Made by a program: the position numbers and the translations under genes. 17,955 nucleotides of DNA from CAKAHY01 sp041848045 (lineage in GTDB: Bacteria > Bacillota > Clostridia > Lachnospirales > Lachnospiraceae). Shown here in pieces: positions 1 to 7,600 of this stretch (positions are counted from its first letter, which is position 1; the number at the start of each line of letters is the position of its first letter). The stretch spans positions 1 through 17,955 of the forward strand of contig JBGZHY010000101.1 of NCBI GenBank assembly GCA_041848045.1, read 5' to 3'. The notes below the pieces were generated by a model, which was not told the origin of the DNA, made no database searches, and saw nothing but the letters and a program-made list of their open reading frames with translations.

Positions 1-9
1 AGAATAAAA

Positions 10-1017
10 ATGAGGGATAAAAGCATAGAAAGTATTCTGCGGGACTATCCTTTCGCAAGAGATTTTTTTGAAAACAACAGGTTGGAAACGGCAGGCTATG
101 AAGAGCTTAAGCTGGGAGAATACATGCAGTCCTACAAACAGGATGAGGCGGGCGACGAGGCTCTTGATTTGGCGGATCTGGATGTGCAGCTTTCCCTTTT
201 TATTGAGCAGATGCAGACCTTTCTGGGTTTGGATACGCAGCAGGGGGTGGAGAGCCTGCATATTTTGGCAGGATATAACAAAAAAGGGGAAAAAGAGGGT
301 TTTGGAGAATTGTGCATTTACCCCTCCCAGATTGTTGCCATTGTGGGACCTACAGGCTCCGGGAAATCCAGACTTTTGGCGGATATCGAATGGGCGGCGC
401 AGGGAGATACCCCGACGGGCAGGAGTATTTTGATTAACCGGACAGTACCGGATCCGGACTGGCGTTATTCGGTGCATAAAAAGCTGGTGGCGCAGCTTTC
501 ACAGAATATGAATTTTGTGATGGATTTGAGCGCCGGTGAGTTTGTGCGGATGCATGCGCAGTCCAGAATGGTGGAAGAGCCGGAGGCGATTTGCCGCAAA
601 ATTTTGGAGGAGGCAAATAAGCTTGCGGGAGAGGCGTTTACGGAGCAGACTCCGGTGACCGGTCTAAGCGGCGGACAGTCCCGTGCGCTGATGATTGCGG
701 ATACGGCATTTTTATCCTCTTCCCCCATTGTGTTGATTGATGAAATTGAAAATGCAGGCATAGACAGAAACAAGGCTTTGGATTTGCTGGTATCCCGAGA
801 TAAGATTGTGTTGATTGCCACCCACGATCCTTTGCTCGCCTTAACGGCGGACAGGCGTATTGTGATTCAAAACGGCGGAATCCATGCGGTAATCGAAACC
901 AGCAGGCAGGAAAAAGAGCTTTTGTCCCGTCTGACGGAGATTGACAAGGTGGTTTCCGAATCCAGAAGAAAATTGCGGGCGGGAGAGATTTTGCAGGCAG
1001 AGGATTTTGTGTTGTAA
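10..1017 (+). CDS. ABC-type ATPase with N-terminal DUF1858-like domain
   Basis: A 335-residue protein with one complete ABC nucleotide-binding domain: Walker A GPTGSGKS (113-120), signature LSGGQ (219-223), Walker B ending in DE (240-245) and H-loop His272. It has no membrane segment, so it is either the ATPase of a transporter whose permease lies elsewhere or a soluble ABC protein. Residues 1-30 (SIESILRDYPFARDFFENN) resemble the DUF1858 / ScdA-N helical domain often attached to redox or Fe-S repair proteins; this is recognition by eye. The gene ends 12 bp before a Crp/Fnr regulator and probably shares its transcript. The window opens only 9 bases before the ATG, with no stop codon and no visible ribosome site in them, so the true start could lie further upstream. 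Substrate and partner are unknown. Confidence 0.8.
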   Translation: MRDKSIESILRDYPFARDFFENNRLETAGYEELKLGEYMQSYKQDEAGDEALDLADLDVQLSLFIEQMQTFLGLDTQQGVESLHILAGYNKKGEKEGFGELCIYPSQIVAIVGPTGSGKSRLLADIEWAAQGDTPTGRSILINRTVPDPDWRYSVHKKLVAQLSQNMNFVMDLSAGEFVRMHAQSRMVEEPEAICRKILEEANKLAGEAFTEQTPVTGLSGGQSRALMIADTAFLSSSPIVLIDEIENAGIDRNKALDLLVSRDKIVLIATHDPLLALTADRRIVIQNGGIHAVIETSRQEKELLSRLTEIDKVVSESRRKLRAGEILQAEDFVL

Positions 1018-1029
1018 GGAGGGGAGAGA

Positions 1030-1698
1030 ATGTTGGAACATTTGCGATTATGTCCCTTGTTCCAGGGGATGTCCGAAGCTGAAATACAGGCCTGTATCAA
1101 GGACAGTCGTGCTCTGCTGCGCAGTTATGAGAAGGAGGAAATCATATTTTCGCAAGGGGATAAGCCTCGGTATTTGAATATACTGTTAAGCGGAAGCGTG
1201 GCGGTATGTAATGATTCCAATATGGGCAAGCGCAGTATTGTAGCCATTTTTAAGAATGCGGGAGAACTTTTCGGAGAGGTCTTTTTATTTTTGCAAAAGC
1301 AGGAGTATGAGCATTATGCTCAGGCAACACAAAAAAGCGAGGTGCTTCTCATTCCCAAAGCCTTTATTTTGCAGGAGGACAGCAGCAAAGCTTATCATGC
1401 CAAATTGCTTGCCAATATGCTGTTTATCTTTGCCGGCAAAACCTATTATTTAAACAGGCGCTTGCAGATTCTTTCCTGTGCCGGACTGCGGCAGAAGCTG
1501 GCACGCCTCATTATGCAGCTGAGCAAGGACGGGAAGACTGCCTACATCGGCATGAATCGGGAAGAGTTATCGGATTTTTTGAATGCCGCCAGACCCTCCG
1601 TTTCCCGGGAGTTGATGAAAATGCAGGAAGAAGGTCTGATTACGGTAGAAAAAAACAAAATCAGTATACATCGGGCGGAAGAATTGTTGGATTTGTAG
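1030..1698 (+). CDS. Crp/Fnr-family transcriptional regulator (HcpR-like by context)
   Basis: A 222-residue protein with the Crp/Fnr plan: an N-terminal cyclic-nucleotide-binding-like beta-roll (about 8-115, with the FGEVF turn near 81-85), a long dimerisation helix (about 118-148) and a C-terminal winged helix. The recognition helix is about 188-198 (RPSVSRELMKM), with the Arg and Ser-Arg positions typical of the family. The start is well set by AAGGAGGGG 4-12 bases upstream. Cysteines at 8, 22, 60 and 150 do not form the N-terminal cluster-binding pattern of E. coli FNR, so a [4Fe-4S] sensor of that type is not supported. Crp/Fnr proteins called HcpR control hcp in several anaerobes. With hcp two genes downstream behind a dyad-bearing promoter, an HcpR-type role is likely but inferred. 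The signal sensed is unknown. Confidence 0.9.
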   Translation: MLEHLRLCPLFQGMSEAEIQACIKDSRALLRSYEKEEIIFSQGDKPRYLNILLSGSVAVCNDSNMGKRSIVAIFKNAGELFGEVFLFLQKQEYEHYAQATQKSEVLLIPKAFILQEDSSKAYHAKLLANMLFIFAGKTYYLNRRLQILSCAGLRQKLARLIMQLSKDGKTAYIGMNREELSDFLNAARPSVSRELMKMQEEGLITVEKNKISIHRAEELLDL

Positions 1699-1712
1699 CC
1701 GCCCTATGTGGT

Positions 1713-1745
1713 AAAATAGGCGACAGCGGGGCTGTTGCCTATTTT
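1713..1745 (+). terminator. Long hairpin after the Crp/Fnr gene, terminator or leader structure
   Basis: The sequence folds into a 15-bp stem: AAAATAGGC pairs with GCCTATTTT, followed by one G-U pair, then ACAGC with GCTGT around a GGG loop. A-rich and U-rich arms flank a GC-rich core, as in intrinsic (possibly bidirectional) terminators, but the U tract is short and inside the stem. It starts 14 bases after the regulator stop codon and ends 4 bases before the next gene's ribosome site (1750-1755), so it could limit read-through or affect translation of that gene. An extended -10-like TGgTAAAAT (1709-1717) overlaps its left arm, with no convincing -35. Confidence 0.6.
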
Positions 1746-1763
1746 GATGAGGAGGATGAGGCG

Positions 1764-2153
1764 GTGAAACGAAAAGAAATTGCAGACGGGGTACTGACGG
1801 AGGGTTATAACTGCGCTCAGGCGGTACTGCTGGCTTATGGGGATAAGCATGGTTTGGACAGGGATTTTGTATTGAAGCTTGCCTCCGCTTTCGGCGTGGG
1901 TATGGGAAATACGAAGGAAACCTGCGGGGCGGCAACGGGAGCGGTGATCCTGGCAGGTTTGATAGCGGAAAACAATGATGAAGCAATGCAGTTTTCCGCT
2001 TTGATTCTGGAACGCTTCGAACAACGATGCGGTTCCACTATATGCCGTGTCATTCGGGGTTCCGAAAACGGGGGGCTGCCGATTTGCTCCTGTGAGGATG
2101 CCGTGCGCCATGCGGTGGATATCGTGGCGGAAGAAATTTTTGAAGAAAAATAA
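1764..2153 (+). CDS. C_GCAxxG_C_C family putative redox protein
   Basis: A 129-residue protein carrying the signature of the C_GCAxxG_C_C family: Cys17 in YNCAQA, the CGAATG motif at 54-59, Cys89, Cys94 and a late CSC pair (108, 110). The conserved cysteines suggest a metal or Fe-S site or redox-active thiols; the family has no firmly established reaction. No signal peptide or membrane segment is visible, so it is probably cytoplasmic. The start is GTG: AGGAGG lies 8 bases upstream, and both nearby ATG codons (1746, 1755) run into a stop at once. It sits between a Crp/Fnr regulator and hcp, which fits a redox or nitrosative-stress role by association only. Confidence 0.85.
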   Translation: MKRKEIADGVLTEGYNCAQAVLLAYGDKHGLDRDFVLKLASAFGVGMGNTKETCGAATGAVILAGLIAENNDEAMQFSALILERFEQRCGSTICRVIRGSENGGLPICSCEDAVRHAVDIVAEEIFEEK

Positions 2154-2168
2154 AGAAAAAGACGCTTG

Positions 2169-2182
2169 GTAACGGCAGTTAC
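2169..2182. promoter_or_regulatory. Perfect dyad GTAAC-N4-GTTAC, candidate Crp/Fnr-type operator
   Basis: GTAACGGCAGTTAC is a perfect inverted repeat with 5-bp half-sites and a 4-bp spacer. It lies in the gap before hcp. Its centre (2175.5) is 41.5 bases upstream of the transcription start predicted from the -10 at 2205-2210, the classic position for class II activation by Crp/Fnr proteins. The regulator at 1030-1698 is the obvious candidate ligand. Binding is inferred. Confidence 0.6.
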
Positions 2183-2201
2183 GGAAAGACGAAATCAATC
2201 C

Positions 2202-2210
2202 TGTTATACT
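2202..2210 (+). promoter_or_regulatory. hcp promoter, extended -10 without a good -35
   Basis: TGtTATACT is an extended -10 element. The hexamer 17 bases upstream (2182-2187, CGGAAA) does not resemble TTGACA, as expected for an activator-dependent promoter. The predicted transcription start is near 2217, giving a leader of about 40 bases. Confidence 0.6.
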
Positions 2211-2242
2211 TCGCTTATCACATACGGATGTTTTTTAAAAGT

Positions 2243-2248
2243 AGGAGG
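2243..2248 (+). promoter_or_regulatory. Ribosome binding site that decides the hcp start
   Basis: AGGAGG lies only 2 bases from the ATG at 2251 but 8 bases from the ATG at 2257. The second ATG is therefore the better start; it also gives an N-terminus close to that of other class I Hcp proteins. Confidence 0.8.
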
Positions 2249-2256
2249 AAATGCGA

Positions 2257-3900
2257 ATGGAAAACAAGATGTTTTGTTATCAATGTCAGGAAACGGCAGG
2301 ATGTAAGGGCTGTACCGTATCCGGTGTCTGCGGGAAAAAGCCGGAAGTAGCGGCAATACAGGATTTGCTGGTATATGTAAACAAGGGACTTTCCGAAGTC
2401 AGCACCAGACTGCGTAAGGAAGGTAAGAGCATTGCCAAGGAAGTGAATCATTTGATCAGCTTAAACCTTTTCATTACCATTACCAATGCCAATTTTGATT
2501 TTGACGCCATTGCGGACAGAGTGGAGCTCAGCTTAAAAAAGAAAGAAGAACTTTTGGGACAGTTGACGGATAAATCCAATCTTTCAGAAGCGGCATTGTG
2601 GAAGGGCAGTCGAGAGGAGTATCCGACAAAGGCGGCTTCGGTGGGGGTTTTATCCACGGAGAATGAGGATATTCGGAGCCTGCGGGAATTGATTATTTAC
2701 GGCTTAAAGGGTTTGAGCGCCTATACCAAGCATGCCAATGCTTTGTTGAAGGATGACGAGGAGGTGGATGCCTTTTTGCAAAAGGCTCTGGCGGCGACCT
2801 TGGATGACAGTCTGGGGGCGGAGGAGCTCACCGCCCTGGTGTTGGAAACCGGAAAATACGGCGTTTCCGGCATGGCGCTTCTGGATGCTGCCAATACGGG
2901 AGCTTACGGACATCCGGAGATGACTAAGGTCAATATCGGTGTGGGAAAGAATCCGGGCATCCTGATTTCCGGACACGACCTGCGGGATATGGAGCTTTTG
3001 TTAAAGCAGACGGAGGGCACGGGCGTAGATGTATATACCCATTCCGAGATGCTGCCGGCACATTATTATCCGGCATTTAAAAAGTACAGCCATTTTGTAG
3101 GAAATTACGGAAATGCATGGTGGCAGCAGAAAGAGGAATTTGAAAGCTTCAACGGGCCGATTCTGATGACCACCAACTGTATTGTTCCGCCGAAGGACAG
3201 TTATAAGGACAGATTATATACCACAGGCTCCGCCGGGTATCCGGGCTGTAAGCATATTGCGGGAGATATCGGTGAAGAGAAGGATTTTAGTGAAATCATT
3301 ACCCATGCCAAGCGCTGTGCCGCACCGACGGAAATCGAAAGCGGTGAAATCATCGGAGGTTTTGCTCATAATCAGGTTCTGGCGCTGGCGGACAAGGTTG
3401 TGGATGCCGTAAAGACGGGAGCCATCAAGAAGTTTGTGGTCATGGGCGGTTGTGACGGACGTGCCAAATCCAGAAATTACTATACGGATTTTGCCAAGGC
3501 TCTGCCGAAGGATACGGTCATACTGACTGCCGGCTGTGCAAAATATAAATACAATAAGCTGCAGCTGGGGGATATCGGCGGCATCCCGAGAGTTTTGGAT
3601 GCGGGACAGTGCAACGATTCTTATTCTCTGGCGATGATTGCATTAAAATTAAAGGAAGTCTTCGGTTTGGAGGACATCAACGATTTGCCGATTGTATACA
3701 ATATTGCCTGGTATGAGCAGAAAGCGGTTATCGTGCTTCTGGCGCTTTTGTACCTGGGCGTAAAAAATATTCATTTAGGGCCTACGTTACCGGCCTTTCT
3801 TTCCCCGAATGTGGCGAAGGTGCTGGTGGAAAACTTCGGTATTGCGGGCATAGGAAGCGTAGAAGAGGACATCGAATTATTTTTCGGCGCTACTGCTTAA
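2257..3900 (+). CDS. hcp: Hybrid cluster protein Hcp (hydroxylamine / NO reductase), class I
   Basis: A 547-residue cytoplasmic metalloprotein. Hcp reduces hydroxylamine in vitro; in cells it is linked to nitric oxide reduction and nitrosative-stress defence. Cys7, Cys10, Cys19 and Cys25 form C-x2-C-x8-C-x5-C, the [4Fe-4S]-binding pattern of class I (strict anaerobe) enzymes. All hybrid-cluster ligands are present: His240, Glu264, Cys308, Cys399 (the persulfide position), Cys427, Cys452 and Glu487. Their spacing matches the Desulfovibrio enzyme with constant offsets of 4 and then 7. There is an additional Cys16 inside the first motif. Length is normal for class I. It is transcribed from its own promoter carrying a Crp/Fnr-like dyad and followed by a strong terminator. 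No Hcr-type reductase gene is seen in the window. Confidence 0.97.
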   Translation: MENKMFCYQCQETAGCKGCTVSGVCGKKPEVAAIQDLLVYVNKGLSEVSTRLRKEGKSIAKEVNHLISLNLFITITNANFDFDAIADRVELSLKKKEELLGQLTDKSNLSEAALWKGSREEYPTKAASVGVLSTENEDIRSLRELIIYGLKGLSAYTKHANALLKDDEEVDAFLQKALAATLDDSLGAEELTALVLETGKYGVSGMALLDAANTGAYGHPEMTKVNIGVGKNPGILISGHDLRDMELLLKQTEGTGVDVYTHSEMLPAHYYPAFKKYSHFVGNYGNAWWQQKEEFESFNGPILMTTNCIVPPKDSYKDRLYTTGSAGYPGCKHIAGDIGEEKDFSEIITHAKRCAAPTEIESGEIIGGFAHNQVLALADKVVDAVKTGAIKKFVVMGGCDGRAKSRNYYTDFAKALPKDTVILTAGCAKYKYNKLQLGDIGGIPRVLDAGQCNDSYSLAMIALKLKEVFGLEDINDLPIVYNIAWYEQKAVIVLLALLYLGVKNIHLGPTLPAFLSPNVAKVLVENFGIAGIGSVEEDIELFFGATA

Positions 3901-3932
3901 CTTGTGAGGAATGTACAAAATGGAACGAAAAG

Positions 3933-3957
3933 ATACCCCCGATTTGGGGGTATTTTT
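3933..3957 (+). terminator. Intrinsic terminator of hcp
   Basis: ATACCCCC pairs with GGGGGTAT around a GATTT loop, and a run of five T follows. It lies about 30 bases after the hcp stop codon and separates the redox block from the next operon. Confidence 0.92.
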
Positions 3958-3958
3958 A

Positions 3959-3987
3959 TTGCAACAAAATCCTATTCGTGTTACAAT
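3959..3987 (+). promoter_or_regulatory. Promoter of the long operon 4021-15023
   Basis: TTGCAA (3959-3964) and TACAAT (3982-3987) are spaced by 17 bases, with TG one base before the -10 (extended -10, TGtTACAAT). It begins right at the hcp terminator and about 30 bases before the first start codon. It is the only convincing promoter seen for the seven genes that follow. Confidence 0.7.
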
Positions 3988-4020
3988 TAAATGCACTTTT
4001 GAAAATGGATAGGTATGCTT

Positions 4021-7000
4021 ATGAGAGAGAAAATTAACCGTCTGGCGAACGGCAATACGGATGTCGAACTGCCGGATTTGGTGATAGAGCCCGGGTCTGT
4101 TGAGCAAAGCGTTCCTATGGGAACCCTCACCAGGATAGAGCTTCATATCAATGCAAAAAATAATATCGCTGTAAAAGGCCTACTATATTCAAGTAATTAT
4201 AGGGTAAGGGTACTGAACAATTCCTTCGGCGGAGTTCGCAATCACGTGAACCTGGAAGTAGACGCCTCTCACCTGGATTTGGGAGAGAGCATCAAAGGAG
4301 AGATTTGTGCCGTTACCAATGCGGGAGAATTTATAATACCTTATCATTTCACGACATTTTCAAGTAAAACGGGTACCGTACTCAGTGCGTTAAAGACGGT
4401 CAGAGATTTTTTGATTATTTATAAAGAAGACAAGGAAACAGCCCTGCGAATATTTGAGTACAAGGATTTCGTACTGGCGCCTTTTATGTCCGATTATCAG
4501 TGCCGTGCCTTATATGAACATTTTGCAGGCAAAAGCAACCGTGCCTCCGCTTTGGAGGAATTTTTTGTCAGTCTGGGAGAAAAGCCGAGGATACAAGTAC
4601 AGGCGCTTCAGAAGCAGTATGTTTTGGAGGATTTACAGGAAGATAAGCTGCTGTTTATTGAGCTGCAGAAAAATACCTGGGGCTATATCAATCTGACGCT
4701 TTCTTCGGATGCCGACTTTTTGGAGATAGAGGATAAGCAGATCTTCGATACGGATTTTACAGAGGGGGTTTTTCGCTGTCCTTGCCGCATTGTACATTCC
4801 AAGCTGCAGCCGGGGGTCAATAAGGCTACCCTTCGTTTTAAGAACATCTACCTGCAGGAAAGCGTCTGTGTGGAGCTGCGACAGCCTGCAAAAGAAAAAA
4901 GGGCTTTGTCAAAGACCTATCTTCGGGATAAGAAAAAGTTTGCGGCGTATTTGCAATACAGGCTGCAGTATATCTGTGCCGATGAGGACGAGAAGGATAT
5001 TTTGCCGGAGCTTATGCGCCTGGAGCTGGAAGAAATCAGCGAAGATTATTCCTGGTATCAAATGGTTCGGCTTTTGATTGCGGAAACTTATTTTTTGCGC
5101 AGGCAGTATGATAAGGTATGGGAAATCATCGAAGAGGCGGAGGCTGATATCATCTATGATGAGGATGCCCCCGGCGATGAGTATTTGCTGCTGACCTATA
5201 TGAAAGCTTATATTCATGCGGATTTTTCGCAGAAGGAACAGCTTTTGGACAAGGTGCGGCAGCTGGAAAGGGAATATCGGAGAAACAGCCTGTTTTTCCT
5301 GAACCTGGAACTGGACGAGGGCTTGCAAAGCTCAGCGGCTTTGCGCTATGAGTATTTACTGCGGGAATTTGATCTTGGCAACAGAAGCCCTTTCCTTTAT
5401 ATGCAATATATTCAACTGTTAAAGGAACAGACGGCATTTTTACATGATATCGGAACCTTTGAGCTGGAAGCCCTTTTATTCGGACTTAGAAAGGATGTGC
5501 TCAGTCCGGGGCTTTTGGAGTTGGTGAAGCTGCGGCTTTCCGCTCTGCCGATTTACAGTCATTTGTCCTATCATCTTTTGACAGGCCTTTATCTGAAATA
5601 TAAGGAAGATATTTATTTGTCGGCTCTTTGCCAGTTTGTGATTCGTGCGGATATGCGCAGTGCACAGACGCATCGCCGGCTGGCGGAGGCGGTGGAAAAA
5701 AACATTACGGTGTCCTCCCTATATGAATATTATATGTATACCCTGGAGAATCCGTTTTCGCGGGAACTGCCGGAAAATGTGTTCCGTTATTTCCTGCGCA
5801 ACAGCGCTCTGGACTTGAAATACCGCTGTCTTTTGTATGAAAATATCCTGTATTTTCACAGCAAAGACAGTGATTTATACAGACAGTATCAGTATGAAAT
5901 TGAAAAGTTTGCCCTGGCAAGCCTGAGAGGGGCGAGATTGGATAAGCATCTGGCTTTCATCTACGGCAAGGTTCTGGAGGAACAGATGCTTGATGAGGAT
6001 TTGGCAAAATTTCTGCCCGCCATTTTAAATTCTTATATGCTGCGGACAAAGAATCCTTTGATCAAGAGCGTAGTGGTGCTGTATCCGGAACTGAAAAAAG
6101 AGCTTTCCTATGCCATGGAGGACGGAAAGGCTTATATACCGATTTTTTCGGAGGATGCGCTTTTGCTGGTAGGGGACAGCTACGGAAACCGTTACTGTGC
6201 CTTTGATTTGGAAAAAGAGAGGATTGTGGAGCTTAAGCATATACTGCTAAAGTGCTATGAGCTGTGTCCGGATCATCCTATGCTGCGCCTGAAACATACA
6301 AAAGAGCTGTTGCAGAAAACCTGCCTGCAGGAAGAAGATGCACAGTTTTTGGAAGTGATGATGAAAAGCCCGGAACTTTCGGACAGCTTTAAATCCTATA
6401 TTTTTTCCAAACTGATTCTGCATTATAAGGACGGCAATAAAGAGGCGGGCGCTGCAGGGATATGGACGGCAAGAAACCATGATGCCTTGATCAAAGCCAA
6501 TAAAGAAGCCCTGACGGCGAAGCAGAGGGATATGATTACCGATGCTTTCGTGGTGATGGGCTATTCCGTAGAGGCCTACGATATGCTGCGCCGTTACAAG
6601 AGCTTCGGTATGCAGCAAAAAAATATGGACGCTTTGGCGGAACAGATGGTTTTGGATAATCTGTTTAAGAATGATTATCTGCTTTTGTATATTTCTTTTT
6701 TGAGTTTTCAGGCGGGCAATCGTAACCGACTGCTGCTGGATTATCTTTGTGAGTATTACAATGGCGGCGGAGAACAGATGTATCTGATTTTGGAAGCTGC
6801 CGTCGGGGAAAACGTAGATACTTATGATATGGAAGAACGTCTTTTGGCACAGCTGCTGTTTAGCGGCAACCGCAGATTTTTGGATCAGACTTTTGCCTGG
6901 TATGTCAGTCGCAAGAAAACGAATGATGTGGTGGTGCGGGCATATTTTGCCGTAAAAAGTGCGGATTATGTGCTGTATGATATAGAGGCGGGGGACAGGG

Positions 7001-7590
7001 TGATTACCTATCTGGAAAACGCGCTGTTCAGTGAGCAGGTTTTGGATCGTATTCCGATGATCTATAAGCTGGCAATGCTGAAGTATTACGCTTCCTTGTC
7101 CGTTTTTACCGAGGAGCGCAGAATTTATGCCCAGTCCTTGCTGGATAATGTGCTGACCCACGGTTTGGAGTTTCCGTTTTATAAGGATTTGGCAAGGTGG
7201 ATAGCTGTGCCTAATGAAATAAGCGATAAGCAGATGCTTTTGTATGTGGCGCCGAATGCCAGGATACCGGTGCTGTATTCCCGCATTATCGGAGAGGGCA
7301 GAAACTTTGAAAAAGAAGATTTTTTGCGGATGTACCAAAATATTTATGTAAAAGCGAAGGTCTTATTTGACAATGAAATCTGGGAATATCAGATATTTGA
7401 CGGAAATGATGAAAATGTGCTGCTGACGAAGGGCAGTATCAAAAATGTGCGTACGGCGCAAAAAGGGGCTTCCAAATTTGATTTGATCAACCATTTGAGC
7501 AATGTAAGCAGCGAGGAAGAGTGGCAGCTTGCTATGGAAGAGTTTATCATCAAAGAGGAAATCGGCAGAAAGATATTTACGTTGATGTAG
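4021..7590 (+). CDS. Large beta-domain / alpha-helical repeat protein (DUF5717-like)
   Basis: A 1189-residue protein of unknown function, resembling what I recall as DUF5717 of Lachnospiraceae (from memory, not searched). Residues about 14-120 and 213-287 look like two Ig-like beta-sandwich domains, with alternating strands and turns such as NNIAVKGLLYSSNYRVRV. Residues about 290-1070 are almost all helical, with TPR-like pairs and many Tyr/Leu/Glu, for example DKVWEIIEEAEADIIYDEDA. The last 115 residues return to a mixed alpha/beta domain. No signal peptide or membrane segment is visible, so it is probably a cytosolic scaffold. An ATG at 4015 is in frame, but the weak GGATAGG site suits the ATG at 4021 (7-base spacing). 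The next gene starts 10 bases after its stop, which suggests the two proteins work together. Confidence 0.85.
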   Translation: MREKINRLANGNTDVELPDLVIEPGSVEQSVPMGTLTRIELHINAKNNIAVKGLLYSSNYRVRVLNNSFGGVRNHVNLEVDASHLDLGESIKGEICAVTNAGEFIIPYHFTTFSSKTGTVLSALKTVRDFLIIYKEDKETALRIFEYKDFVLAPFMSDYQCRALYEHFAGKSNRASALEEFFVSLGEKPRIQVQALQKQYVLEDLQEDKLLFIELQKNTWGYINLTLSSDADFLEIEDKQIFDTDFTEGVFRCPCRIVHSKLQPGVNKATLRFKNIYLQESVCVELRQPAKEKRALSKTYLRDKKKFAAYLQYRLQYICADEDEKDILPELMRLELEEISEDYSWYQMVRLLIAETYFLRRQYDKVWEIIEEAEADIIYDEDAPGDEYLLLTYMKAYIHADFSQKEQLLDKVRQLEREYRRNSLFFLNLELDEGLQSSAALRYEYLLREFDLGNRSPFLYMQYIQLLKEQTAFLHDIGTFELEALLFGLRKDVLSPGLLELVKLRLSALPIYSHLSYHLLTGLYLKYKEDIYLSALCQFVIRADMRSAQTHRRLAEAVEKNITVSSLYEYYMYTLENPFSRELPENVFRYFLRNSALDLKYRCLLYENILYFHSKDSDLYRQYQYEIEKFALASLRGARLDKHLAFIYGKVLEEQMLDEDLAKFLPAILNSYMLRTKNPLIKSVVVLYPELKKELSYAMEDGKAYIPIFSEDALLLVGDSYGNRYCAFDLEKERIVELKHILLKCYELCPDHPMLRLKHTKELLQKTCLQEEDAQFLEVMMKSPELSDSFKSYIFSKLILHYKDGNKEAGAAGIWTARNHDALIKANKEALTAKQRDMITDAFVVMGYSVEAYDMLRRYKSFGMQQKNMDALAEQMVLDNLFKNDYLLLYISFLSFQAGNRNRLLLDYLCEYYNGGGEQMYLILEAAVGENVDTYDMEERLLAQLLFSGNRRFLDQTFAWYVSRKKTNDVVVRAYFAVKSADYVLYDIEAGDRVITYLENALFSEQVLDRIPMIYKLAMLKYYASLSVFTEERRIYAQSLLDNVLTHGLEFPFYKDLARWIAVPNEISDKQMLLYVAPNARIPVLYSRIIGEGRNFEKEDFLRMYQNIYVKAKVLFDNEIWEYQIFDGNDENVLLTKGSIKNVRTAQKGASKFDLINHLSNVSSEEEWQLAMEEFIIKEEIGRKIFTLM

Positions 7591-7600
7591 AGGGATTTTT

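Noticed and set aside
1030..1698. Oxygen-sensing [4Fe-4S] FNR identity for the regulator
   Set aside because: Its four cysteines (8, 22, 60, 150) do not match the clustered N-terminal cysteines plus one central cysteine of E. coli FNR.
1704..2198. A 164-residue open frame on the - strand
   Set aside because: It is antisense to the C_GCAxxG_C_C gene, whose cysteine motif and ribosome site are convincing.
6247..7338. A 363-residue open frame on the - strand
   Set aside because: It is antisense to the large helical-repeat gene, rich in His, Gln and Ile as expected from the reverse complement, and has no recognisable motif.
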